DNA of 64,000 bases, from NCBI GenBank assembly GCA_025210525.1, contig JAOARP010000063.1, positions 110,693 through 174,692 of the forward strand. Direction: 5' to 3'. Numbering within the stretch: the first letter of the stretch is position 1; every line of letters begins with the position of its first letter. The notes beneath the pieces were generated by a model. The model ran no database searches and was not told the DNA's origin. It worked only from the letters and a program-made list of their open reading frames with translations. Source of the DNA: Marinisporobacter sp. (lineage in GTDB: Bacteria; Bacillota; Clostridia; Peptostreptococcales; Thermotaleaceae). Shown one piece after another: positions 53,951-61,501 of this stretch. A program made the position numbers and the translations under genes.

Positions 53951-54316
53951 TCATCGATGAATAATATGGTTAAATCCTTGCTCAAATATTTTTTGAACGT
54001 GTTCATCATCTAAAGAATAATAAACTACTTTTCCTTCTCTTCTAAATTTAGCAAGTCTTTCTTTTTTTAGAATCCTTAACTGATGAGATATTGCTGATTG
54101 CTTCATACCTAGTAATGCTGCAATATCACATACACACATTTCCTCTTCAAATAAAGCGCAAATAATTTTGATTCTTGTAGTATCTCCAAATACTTTAAAG
54201 AATTCTGCTAAATCATATAATTTCTCTTCTTCTGGCATCTTCTCTCCGACTCTTTTTACAACTTCCTCATGAATCGTATTGCAGCTACAATAATCTTTAT
54301 TCTTTTGTTCCATCAT
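53951..54316 (-). CDS. ArsR/SmtB family metal-responsive repressor (CadC-like)
   Basis: 121 residues. Helix-turn-helix of the ArsR family (about 35-105): FKVFGDTTRIKIICALFEEE in part, EMCVCDIAALLGMKQSAISHQLRIL, and FRREGKVVYYSLDDEHV. The EMCVCDIA segment matches the metal-binding ELCVCDL of CadC; Cys near the N-terminus (YCSC) also fits. Represses itself and the ATPase until metal binds. The operator is at 54401-54424. Confidence 0.93.
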   Translation of the reverse strand: MMEQKNKDYCSCNTIHEEVVKRVGEKMPEEEKLYDLAEFFKVFGDTTRIKIICALFEEEMCVCDIAALLGMKQSAISHQLRILKKERLAKFRREGKVVYYSLDDEHVQKIFEQGFNHIIHR

Positions 54317-54400
54317 ACTCCTCCTTAATAAGTTAAATTCAGCTATTTCGTATTATTTACACGAAGCTTTTCAGACTTAATCCTACTAGTTATTTTGATA

Positions 54401-54424
54401 ACATATGAATATATGTTCATATGT
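54401..54424. promoter_or_regulatory. ArsR/CadC operator
   Basis: Inverted repeat ACATATGAA, 6 nt, TTCATATGT, just downstream of the -10 of the promoter. Matches the AT-rich 12-2-12 type operators of SmtB/CadC proteins. Confidence 0.8.
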
Positions 54425-54434
54425 TTACATATGT

Positions 54435-54464
54435 ATTATATTCTCTATATTGATAAAAAGTCAA
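54435..54464 (-). promoter_or_regulatory. Sigma-A promoter of the cad operon
   Basis: Minus-strand TTGACT (54464-54459), 18-nt spacer, TATAAT (54440-54435). Confidence 0.75.
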
Positions 54465-54482
54465 CAATATTTTAAAAAAAGT

Positions 54483-54515
54483 ATTGTAAACTTCATTTTT
54501 GTTCCGGTTGACAAT
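54483..54515 (+). promoter_or_regulatory. BirA (biotin) operator
   Basis: TTGTAAAC and GGTTGACAA separated by 14 nt form an inverted repeat of the Clostridia/Bacillus BirA type. The second arm overlaps the -35 box of the bio promoter. Confidence 0.75.
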
Positions 54516-54537
54516 ATCTTTTTTTAAGGTTATTCTA
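54509..54537 (+). promoter_or_regulatory. Sigma-A promoter of bioDA
   Basis: TTGACA (54509-54514), 17-nt spacer, TATTCT (54532-54537). Confidence 0.75.
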
Positions 54538-54592
54538 TAGAAAAGTATAAGTACATACTATAAATAATCTATTTATGATTTGAGGTGTAAAT

Positions 54593-55312
54593 ATGTCAAA
54601 AGGAATTTTTATCGTTGGAACAGATACAGATGTAGGAAAAACCGTTGTCACAGCAGGACTTATGCATCTTCTTCGTTCAAAAGGTTATCCTGCCTGTTAT
54701 TTTAAGCCTGTCTTAAGTGGTGCTAATTTAAAAGAAAATACATTGATTCCAGGAGATACCCATTTTGTAAAGACAATAGCAAAGCTTCCTGAACCACTAG
54801 AGAATATGACCCCCTATAGGTTTCGTACTCCTGTTTCCCCTCATCTAGCTGCTGAAATAGAAAATATACAAATTCAAATTCCTAATATTAAGGAACAATT
54901 ATATAAGTTAAAAGAAAAATACCCCTATATGGTTATAGAAGGGGCAGGGGGTTTAATTGTTCCTATCCTAAAAGACTATATGCTTTATGATTTAATCAAA
55001 GAATTAAATCTACCTATTCTTATAGTATCTCGTGCAGGATTAGGTACGATCAATCACACTATTCTTACTGTGAATTTTGCAAAAAGCTTAGGAATTGAAG
55101 TAAAAGGAATTTTATTGAATGGTTATGATCCTTTAAATATCTGTCATCCTGACAATAAAAAAACCATTGAAAGAATTACAAATCTTCCTATCTTCACAAT
55201 CCCAAAGCTCAAAAATGTCAATGTAGAAAAAATGGAATATGGCAACTTAAAGGAAACTTTCGAAGAAAATATTTCAATAGAAAAGATTATTAAATGGATG
55301 AAAACTTATTAG
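54593..55312 (+). CDS. bioD: Dethiobiotin synthase
   Basis: 239 residues. GIFIVGTDTDVGKTVVTAGL (P-loop), a conserved Lys in YFKPVLSG, MVIEGAGGLIVPI, and an RAGLGTINHTILTV segment. Catalyses carboxylation and ring closure of 7,8-diaminononanoate with ATP. GAGGTG before the ATG. Followed 11 nt later by bioA. Regulated by the BirA operator upstream. No bioB, bioF or pimelate genes lie here. Confidence 0.95.
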   Translation: MSKGIFIVGTDTDVGKTVVTAGLMHLLRSKGYPACYFKPVLSGANLKENTLIPGDTHFVKTIAKLPEPLENMTPYRFRTPVSPHLAAEIENIQIQIPNIKEQLYKLKEKYPYMVIEGAGGLIVPILKDYMLYDLIKELNLPILIVSRAGLGTINHTILTVNFAKSLGIEVKGILLNGYDPLNICHPDNKKTIERITNLPIFTIPKLKNVNVEKMEYGNLKETFEENISIEKIIKWMKTY

Positions 55313-55323
55313 GAGGGATTCTG

Positions 55324-56670
55324 ATGAATGAATTACAAAAAAAAGATTTAAAGTATATTTGGCACCCCTGTTCTCAAATGAAGGATTATGAAACCTTTCC
55401 CCCTATCGTTATTGACAAGGCAAAAGGTCCTTACCTTTATGATGTAGATGGAAACAAATATCTAGATGTAGTTTCTTCTTGGTGGGTCAATTTATTTGGA
55501 CACTGCAATGAAAAAATCAATCAAGCCATTATCAAACAAATTAATCAATTAGAGCATACAATCTTCTCAAATTTTTCTCACAAACCTGCTATAGAATTAG
55601 CTGAAAGACTTGTAAAAATAACACCTCCAGGGCTCAATAAAATATTTTTCTCTGACAATGGTTCTTCAGCCGTAGAAAATGCTTTAAAACTAAGCTTTCA
55701 ATATCATCAACAAACAGGAAATCCTAACAAAACTAAATTTGTCGCCATCTCGGATGCTTACCACGGCGAAACCATGGGGGCCCTTTCTGTAGGAGATATT
55801 GATCTTTACAATAAAATTTACAAACCCCTTCTTATAAAAACCCATAAGGTTCAAGGGCCTGATTGTTATAGATGTCCTTATGATCAATGCAGAACCAATT
55901 GCAATGCAGAGTGCTTTGAAGCTATGGAACAACTAGTTATTAAAAATCATAAAGAAATTGCAGGTATCATCATAGAACCCTTGATTCAAGGAGCTGCAGG
56001 CATGAAAATATATCCGCCTATTTATCTCAAAAAATTAAGAAAGCTTTGTACAACTTATAATATTCATTTTATTGCAGATGAAATTGCAGTAGGCTTTGGA
56101 AGAACGGGAAAAATGTTTGCCTGTGAGCATGCAAATGTATCTCCTGATATTATGTGTGTATCAAAAGGAATTACAGCTGGCTATATGCCTCTATCTGCTA
56201 TGCTTATGACAGATAACATATATGATGCCTTTTATAGTGATTATGTTAATTTGAAAGCTTTCATGGATAGTCACAGCTATACAGGAAATGCTATGGCTTG
56301 TGCAGTTGCATGTGAAACCTTAAATATATTTGAAGATGAAAAAATCCTTGAGAAGAATAAAGAAAAAACTAAAATCATAAGAGATACAGTACAATCGGCT
56401 TTTCATAATCATCCTTTTGTAGGAGAATTTCGCCAATTAGGAATGGTTGGAGCATTAGAGTTAGTTCAAAATAAAGAAACAAAGACTGGTTTTGATTGGA
56501 AAGAACGGGTAGGATATAAAATTTATCAACTTGCCCTTAAAAAAGGTCTATTACTTCGCCCTTTAGGAAATGTCCTCTATTTTATGCCTCCCTATGTTAT
56601 TGAAAAGAAAGATATTGAATATATGGTATCGGGTGCATTATCCTCAGTAAATGAATATTTTGGTATATAA
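55324..56670 (+). CDS. bioA: Adenosylmethionine-8-amino-7-oxononanoate aminotransferase
   Basis: 448 residues from ATG 55324, after AGGAGGG; a GTG-free longer frame from 55294 overlaps bioD and lacks a site. Fold-type I aminotransferase: KYIWHPCSQMKDYE, VSSWWVNLFGHC, FSDNGSSAVENALK, DAYHGETMGALSVG, IADEIAVGFGRTG, CVSKGITAGYMPLSAM (PLP Lys), and PLGNVLYFMPPY. The W-V/W-W and H-P-C-S-Q motifs fit BioA. Produces diaminononanoate for BioD, its operon partner. Confidence 0.95.
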   Translation: MNELQKKDLKYIWHPCSQMKDYETFPPIVIDKAKGPYLYDVDGNKYLDVVSSWWVNLFGHCNEKINQAIIKQINQLEHTIFSNFSHKPAIELAERLVKITPPGLNKIFFSDNGSSAVENALKLSFQYHQQTGNPNKTKFVAISDAYHGETMGALSVGDIDLYNKIYKPLLIKTHKVQGPDCYRCPYDQCRTNCNAECFEAMEQLVIKNHKEIAGIIIEPLIQGAAGMKIYPPIYLKKLRKLCTTYNIHFIADEIAVGFGRTGKMFACEHANVSPDIMCVSKGITAGYMPLSAMLMTDNIYDAFYSDYVNLKAFMDSHSYTGNAMACAVACETLNIFEDEKILEKNKEKTKIIRDTVQSAFHNHPFVGEFRQLGMVGALELVQNKETKTGFDWKERVGYKIYQLALKKGLLLRPLGNVLYFMPPYVIEKKDIEYMVSGALSSVNEYFGI

Positions 56671-56679
56671 ACATTTCTT

Positions 56680-56716
56680 AAGTTCATAGTCAGTTGATCT
56701 GAGTATGAACTTTTCT
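56680..56716 (+). terminator. Terminator after bioA
   Basis: Stem AAGTTCATA/TATGAACTT, 15-nt loop, then TTCTTTT. Confidence 0.75.
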
Positions 56717-56717
56717 T

Positions 56718-56918
56718 TTACCAACCCAAATAGTCTATAATCGTATTGCAAAGCTGTACAATAGCACGTCTATTCTTCTCATAGACTCTTTCTATAATAA
56801 ATTTTTTTTCTTCTTCTGATAACTCTTCTATTTCTATAGCTAAATCTTCTAATCTTTTCGCTATAAAATAATCTTTTGTATTATCTGATTCTAGACAATT
56901 GCTTATTTTTTTTATCAT
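56718..56918 (-). CDS. Small hypothetical protein
   Basis: 66 residues from ATG 56918, 7 nt after GGAGG. Acidic helical protein (LEDLAIEIEELSEEEKKFIIERV in parts; two Cys; C-terminal LGW). No recognised domain. The ribosome site and coding pattern support a real gene. Confidence 0.65.
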   Translation of the reverse strand: MIKKISNCLESDNTKDYFIAKRLEDLAIEIEELSEEEKKFIIERVYEKNRRAIVQLCNTIIDYLGW

Positions 56919-57309
56919 ACACTTACCTCCAATTTTCAATAATCTATTATTGTATTATTATATAAATATATACAATTTTTGTCTTTTCCATTCCTTATTA
57001 ATAAGGATCATCTTAATAAATTGAATATTTAACTTGTTTATCTATATTAAAATAATCCATGCATCCTTTGGAAAATCTAATAGTAATATTGTTTTTCATT
57101 CTATTCTATTTATTTACTTGAATAAGCTAAACTTTGATGAATCATAAAATTTCTATTCATTGTAAATATTATACAATTTTCTAAAACAATTCATAACAAA
57201 ATATAATTTTACAAAACATTTGCTAAAGTAATCGTAATAATTTATAATAATTATAATAAGTATAAATAAAATTTTTGACTTAATAACTTAATGAAAGGAA
57301 GTAAACTAC
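56919..57309. other. Intergenic region before the DeoR operon
   Basis: About 390 bp, very AT-rich. Holds a perfect 16-bp palindrome TCCTTATTAATAAGGA at 56992-57007 (possible operator) and several TTATAATAATT stretches near 57240-57265 that may include the DeoR promoter. No further gene seen. Confidence 0.45.
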
Positions 57310-58065
57310 ATGATCGCAAGCCAAAGATTATCAAAAATAAAAGAAATACTATTAATGGAAAAAACCGTTAGTATTCATAAGCTTCGTTCTATCATGAGTG
57401 TAAGCGATGTTACCATTCGTAAAGATTTATCCGAATTAGAAAAACAAGGTTTTTTAATAAAAACTAGAGGTGGTGCGACCTTAGCAGAATCTTCTAATCA
57501 ACAAGTATCTCAAACGCCTTCTATTCTTAACTACGATTTAAAAGAATATATTGCTACGATTGCTGCAAATACTATAGAAGATGGTGACAGTGTCTTCTTA
57601 GGATCTGGTGCTACTTGCTATTTACTTGCAAAAAAATTGAAGCACAAGGATGTAACCATCATTACAAACAACATTAGTGCCTTATACGAATTAACACCTC
57701 ACTTAAAACGTGTATTTTTAATTGGAGGAGAATTAGTTTATCGAGAAAATATGATCTCATCTAGTAGTGAAAAGGTAGATGATTATTTTAAAGATATTTA
57801 TGTAAATAAAGCATTTACCAGTATATCAGGTATTGACTTAATGGCAGGTCTTACAGTAGATCATACTTTAAGTACCTTTGTTTATAAACAAGTACCAAAC
57901 ATTACTCAATGCTGGACACTTCTTGCAGATCATATGAAATTCAACAAGATAGCACTTTTTCAAGTTGGAACCATATCTACACCTGATCGTATTATCACCA
58001 ATCAAATTGATGATGTTTATAAGGATGCATTCGTAGAAAAAGGGGTAGAAGTTATAACAGAATAA
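57310..58065 (+). CDS. DeoR/GlpR family regulator
   Basis: 251 residues. N-terminal winged helix (about 4-58: RLSKIKEILLMEKTVSIHKL in part, SDVTIRKDLSELEKQGFLIKTRGGA in part). C-terminal DeoR sensor domain (about 75-235) with GDSVFLGSGATCYLLAKKL, TNNISALYELTP, RVFLIGGEL and LLADHMKFNKIALF. It leads the MFS-aldolase-dehydrogenase cluster and should respond to a phosphorylated sugar intermediate. AAAGGAAG before the ATG. Confidence 0.93.
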   Translation: MIASQRLSKIKEILLMEKTVSIHKLRSIMSVSDVTIRKDLSELEKQGFLIKTRGGATLAESSNQQVSQTPSILNYDLKEYIATIAANTIEDGDSVFLGSGATCYLLAKKLKHKDVTIITNNISALYELTPHLKRVFLIGGELVYRENMISSSSEKVDDYFKDIYVNKAFTSISGIDLMAGLTVDHTLSTFVYKQVPNITQCWTLLADHMKFNKIALFQVGTISTPDRIITNQIDDVYKDAFVEKGVEVITE

Positions 58066-58104
58066 TCCTGTTATAACATTCTAAAAGAGAGGAACAATAG
58101 AACA

Positions 58105-59241
58105 ATGAATAAAAAGACAACCTTTGCAATAGTAACTATACTTTATTGGTTTTCCTTATATACTTATGTACCTACTCTACCTTCTTATGCAGCATCTTTA
58201 GGTGCTTCTTATAAAGCGATTGGTCTTATTGTAGGCTCTTATGGTTTATCACAAATGCTCGTTCGTATTCCTTTAGGCATACTTTCTGATCATTTAAACA
58301 AGCGAAAAATATTTATTCCTCTTGGACTTTTATTGTCACTCATAAGTTCACTAGGATTTTTGATGTCATCGTCTATTCCAGCTTTATTTCTTTATCGGAT
58401 TATGGCAGGTTTATCAGCAGCAACATGGGTCATCTACACCATTTTATTTTCTAGCTATTTTCCTAAAGAAGAAGCTCCAAAAGCTATGGGACTGATTAAT
58501 TCTTATAATTATATAGGTCAGCTTTCAGCTATGTTCTTAGGAGGATTAGTTGTAGAAAAGTTTGGTGTATCTTCTTCTTTTATGTTATCTTTAGGAGCTG
58601 CTGTTTTAGGAATTTTATTAAGCTTTAACATTTACGAAGAACCTAAAGTTTCTAGCACCACCATCACCAAATCTGATTTAATATCGGTTTCTAAAAATAC
58701 ATATTTGATGACTATTTCTCTTTTAGCAATACTTTTTCAATTAATCAATTTTTCTACTGTTTTTGGTTTTACACCTATTGCTGCTGAAAAAATTGGCGCT
58801 ACTGATTTTCAATTAGGCTTACTGGGAACCCTTTCTATTCTTCCAGGTGTCTTTGCAGCACCACTAAGTGGTACATTTTTTACAAAGCAATTCGGAGAAA
58901 AAAATACGATTATAGGAGGATTTATTGTAACAGCCCTTTCTACTTTCTGTATTCCTTTGATTTCTACCGTGCCCCTTTTAATGTTTAGTCAAATTGTAGG
59001 CGGATTTAGTAGGGGACTTGTTTTCCCACTATTAATGGGTCTTAGTATTAAAGATATTGAAGAAAGTAAACGTGCTACAGCTATGGGATTTTTCCAAGCT
59101 ATTTATGGCCTTGGTATGTTTTTAGGACCTTTCTTCACTGGAATCTTAACAGATTTTAGTGGATTAAAATTTAGCTTTTATTTTCTAGGATTTTTAGGAC
59201 TTTTTAGTGCAACATTATCTAAAAAATTAATTAAATATTGA
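58105..59241 (+). CDS. MFS transporter
   Basis: 378 residues, 11-12 helices. MFS motifs: GSYGLSQMLVRIPLGILSDHLNKRKIFI in parts (motif A, DHLNKRK), LYRIMAGLSAATW (motif B), and GFSRGLVFPLLMG in the second half. A drug/sugar-type proton antiporter or symporter. It is in the DeoR cluster and so is the probable importer of its substrate. AGAGAGGA before the ATG. Confidence 0.88.
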   Translation: MNKKTTFAIVTILYWFSLYTYVPTLPSYAASLGASYKAIGLIVGSYGLSQMLVRIPLGILSDHLNKRKIFIPLGLLLSLISSLGFLMSSSIPALFLYRIMAGLSAATWVIYTILFSSYFPKEEAPKAMGLINSYNYIGQLSAMFLGGLVVEKFGVSSSFMLSLGAAVLGILLSFNIYEEPKVSSTTITKSDLISVSKNTYLMTISLLAILFQLINFSTVFGFTPIAAEKIGATDFQLGLLGTLSILPGVFAAPLSGTFFTKQFGEKNTIIGGFIVTALSTFCIPLISTVPLLMFSQIVGGFSRGLVFPLLMGLSIKDIEESKRATAMGFFQAIYGLGMFLGPFFTGILTDFSGLKFSFYFLGFLGLFSATLSKKLIKY

Positions 59242-59245
59242 TAAT

Positions 59246-59314
59246 AAATGTGTCAGCTATTCTTATAAATGTTTTATTTTTTACAATTTCTCATTTTGAA
59301 TCTGACACATTTTT
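59246..59314 (+). terminator. Possible attenuator between MFS and aldolase genes
   Basis: Arms AAATGTGTCAG (59246-59256) and CTGACACATTT (59302-59312) pair over 11 bp with a 45-nt loop, then TTTTAC. May give partial termination within the operon. Confidence 0.45.
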
Positions 59315-59343
59315 ACAATATATTTTTATCAGGGGGGCTAATA

Positions 59344-60174
59344 ATGTTAGTAAATTTAAACAATATGGTAAAGGATGCTATGAATCAAAACTATATTATT
59401 GCTGGTTTTAATGTTTTTGGATACGAGGATGCTCGTGCAGTTATTGAAGGTGCAGAAGAAAAAGGGGCTCCTGTTGTATTATTAACCCATAAAGCTGCAA
59501 GAGACTATATGCCTATAGAATATACAGCTTCTCTTTTTAAAACAATGGCCAAGAAGGCTCGTATTCCTGTATGTCTTCAGCTAGAGCATGCAAAAGACTT
59601 CTCATTAATTGAAAAAGCTATAAATCTTGGTTATACATCTGTTATGTACGATGGCTCTCAGCTTCCACTAGAAGAAAATATTGAAAATACAAAAAAAGTA
59701 ATCCAGCTCGCTCATTCTTTTGATGTAAGCGTTGAAGCTGAAATTGGTTCTGTGGCTTATGAAGATATTTATCAGGATAACGCTTCCATATACACATCCC
59801 CTGAGGATGCCGAAAAGTTTGTTAATGAAACAAAGGTAGATGCATTAGCCATTGCTATTGGAACCGTTCATAGACAACAAAAGCAAAGTGCACAAATACA
59901 ATATAAGCGTCTTTCTGAAATTGAAAAAGTAACAAATACCCCTCTTGTTTTACATGGCTCTTCTGGGATTTCCCATGAAGATTTAAATAAATTATCAAAA
60001 ACAAATATTTCTAAAGTAAATATCGGTACAGCGCTTCGTGTTGCCTTTGGAAATGCTTTAAAAGAAGAGGTATTAGATGAAAACCATCTTTATAACCGAA
60101 AGGATTTATTCAAAAGTCCAATACAAGCAGTGAAAGAAACTGTTATACAAAAGTTGTCTGCACTGGGCTTTTAA
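59344..60174 (+). CDS. Class II (zinc) ketose-bisphosphate aldolase-like protein
   Basis: 276 residues from ATG 59344, after GGGGGG; the earlier frame has no site. Class II FBA fold: NYIIAGFNVFGYEDARAVIEGA, QLEHAKDFSLIEKAI, GYTSVMYDGSQLP, VSVEAEIGSV (zinc Glu), IGTVHRQQ (zinc His), LVLHGSSGIS (zinc His), VNIGTALR. The usual Leu-Asp-His catalytic segment is Leu-Glu-His here, replacing the catalytic Asp by Glu; the phosphate loop also differs (NIGTALR). It is in the GatY/KbaY/IolJ part of the family but with an uncertain substrate. Confidence 0.85.
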   Translation: MLVNLNNMVKDAMNQNYIIAGFNVFGYEDARAVIEGAEEKGAPVVLLTHKAARDYMPIEYTASLFKTMAKKARIPVCLQLEHAKDFSLIEKAINLGYTSVMYDGSQLPLEENIENTKKVIQLAHSFDVSVEAEIGSVAYEDIYQDNASIYTSPEDAEKFVNETKVDALAIAIGTVHRQQKQSAQIQYKRLSEIEKVTNTPLVLHGSSGISHEDLNKLSKTNISKVNIGTALRVAFGNALKEEVLDENHLYNRKDLFKSPIQAVKETVIQKLSALGF

Positions 60175-60204
60175 ACTATCTTATCTAAAGAGGAGGCTTA
60201 TTTC

Positions 60205-61221
60205 ATGGAAAAAATAAGAATTGGTATTGTAGGGTTAGGAAAATTGGGTTGGAAGCATGCAGAAAACATTGCTTATAAAATTCCCAATGCAGAATTGATT
60301 GCAGCTTGTAGTGCAACCACTCAAAAAGTAGAAAAAGCAAAAAAAGAATTAGGTGTGAAATATGGCTATACGAATTATGAAGAAATGGTTAAGAATCCTG
60401 AAGTTGACGCCATTGCCATTATTTCTCCATCGAAATTTCATTACGAGCATATTGAATTAGCTTTAAAAAATGGAAAGCATATTTTTTGCGAAAAACCTTT
60501 AGCTTTAACTTTAGAAGAATGTGAAGAAATTGAAAAATTAGTTAAAGAATATCCTGATCTTTATTTTATGCTTGGATTCATGAGAAGATTTGACGAATCT
60601 TATGCTTATGCAAAGCAAAAGATCAAGGAAGGTCTTATCGGTAAGCCATTTATGGTAAGATGTTATGGACTAGACCCTATAGCCCTAGTAGATGTTGCCA
60701 TTCCTTTTGCTAAAACAAGTGGAGGGCTGTATTTAGATATGATGGTTCATGATATCGATTTAGCTCGTTGGTATCTTGAATCTGAGGGAAAAACTGCTTA
60801 TGCCCTTGGTGGATGTTATGTGCGTGATGAATTTGCACAATATAATGATGTTGATAATGGTGTAGCACTTATCGAATTCGAAAATGGTGGTATCGGTATG
60901 TTTTATGCAGGAAGAACTTGTGCTCATGGTTACCATATAGAAACAGAAATTATCGGTACTAAGGGAAGTTTAAGAGTAGGTTCAACACCTGATAAAAATT
61001 TAACCTCTCTTTTCAATGAACATGGTGTAGTAAAAGAATGTTCTTCTAGCTTTTTAGAGCGCTTTGATCAAGCTTATTTCAATGAAGTTAATTACTTTAT
61101 CAATTGTTTAATCAATAAAGAAAAACCATCTGTAGCTGTTTCTGATGGTGTTCTTTCTACTAAAATTGCTTATGCATGCCAACACTCTTTAGATGAAAAA
61201 TCTATTATCACTATTAAATAA
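60205..61221 (+). CDS. Gfo/Idh/MocA family oxidoreductase (inositol dehydrogenase-like)
   Basis: 338 residues. Rossmann GIVGLGKLGWKHAENI, IISPSKFHYEHIELAL, and IFCEKPLALT (catalytic Lys in EKP), then the substrate domain with GGLYLDMMVHDIDLARW (Asp and His acid-base) and GTKGSLRVG. NAD-dependent oxidation of a polyol or sugar. GGAGG before the ATG. It is the last gene of the DeoR operon and may act upstream of the aldolase. Confidence 0.92.
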   Translation: MEKIRIGIVGLGKLGWKHAENIAYKIPNAELIAACSATTQKVEKAKKELGVKYGYTNYEEMVKNPEVDAIAIISPSKFHYEHIELALKNGKHIFCEKPLALTLEECEEIEKLVKEYPDLYFMLGFMRRFDESYAYAKQKIKEGLIGKPFMVRCYGLDPIALVDVAIPFAKTSGGLYLDMMVHDIDLARWYLESEGKTAYALGGCYVRDEFAQYNDVDNGVALIEFENGGIGMFYAGRTCAHGYHIETEIIGTKGSLRVGSTPDKNLTSLFNEHGVVKECSSSFLERFDQAYFNEVNYFINCLINKEKPSVAVSDGVLSTKIAYACQHSLDEKSIITIK

Positions 61222-61232
61222 TCTGAAATATA

Positions 61233-61266
61233 AGGATTGTTGATCAGAATCAACAATCCTTTATTT
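61233..61266 (+). terminator. Terminator of the DeoR cluster
   Basis: Stem AGGATTGTTGAT/ATCAACAATCCT, 4-nt loop, then TTATTTAATT. Confidence 0.85.
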
Positions 61267-61322
61267 AATTCTTCTTTATAAGATAAAAATACGCATTACG
61301 CTCTCGCATATGCTCATTTCCC

Positions 61323-61359
61323 AAGTTTTATTACAAAGCACTCTTTTGTAATAAAACTT
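61323..61359. repeat. Perfect 15-bp inverted repeat without T run
   Basis: AAGTTTTATTACAAA (61323-61337) and TTTGTAATAAAACTT (61345-61359), 7-nt loop. It lies between two ordinary terminators of convergent genes, so its role is not explained. Confidence 0.6.
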
Positions 61360-61430
61360 ACTCAAAGTGATTCAACATTTGATTTTCCAATCATAAGTTA
61401 TCCACAAATTTTATAATTTCTTATTAAATA

Positions 61431-61469
61431 AAAAAAGCACTACGAATACTATTATTCATAGTGCTTTTA
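61431..61469 (-). terminator. Terminator after symporter gene
   Basis: Stem AAAAGCACTA/TAGTGCTTTT with an inner GAATA/TATTC helix; T run on the minus strand. Confidence 0.85.
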
Positions 61470-61501
61470 TTGTATCTAATATTTTATAAGTACTATATAA
61501 C

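Noticed and set aside
61323..61359. Terminator
   Set aside because: No T run on either side and both neighbours have their own terminators.
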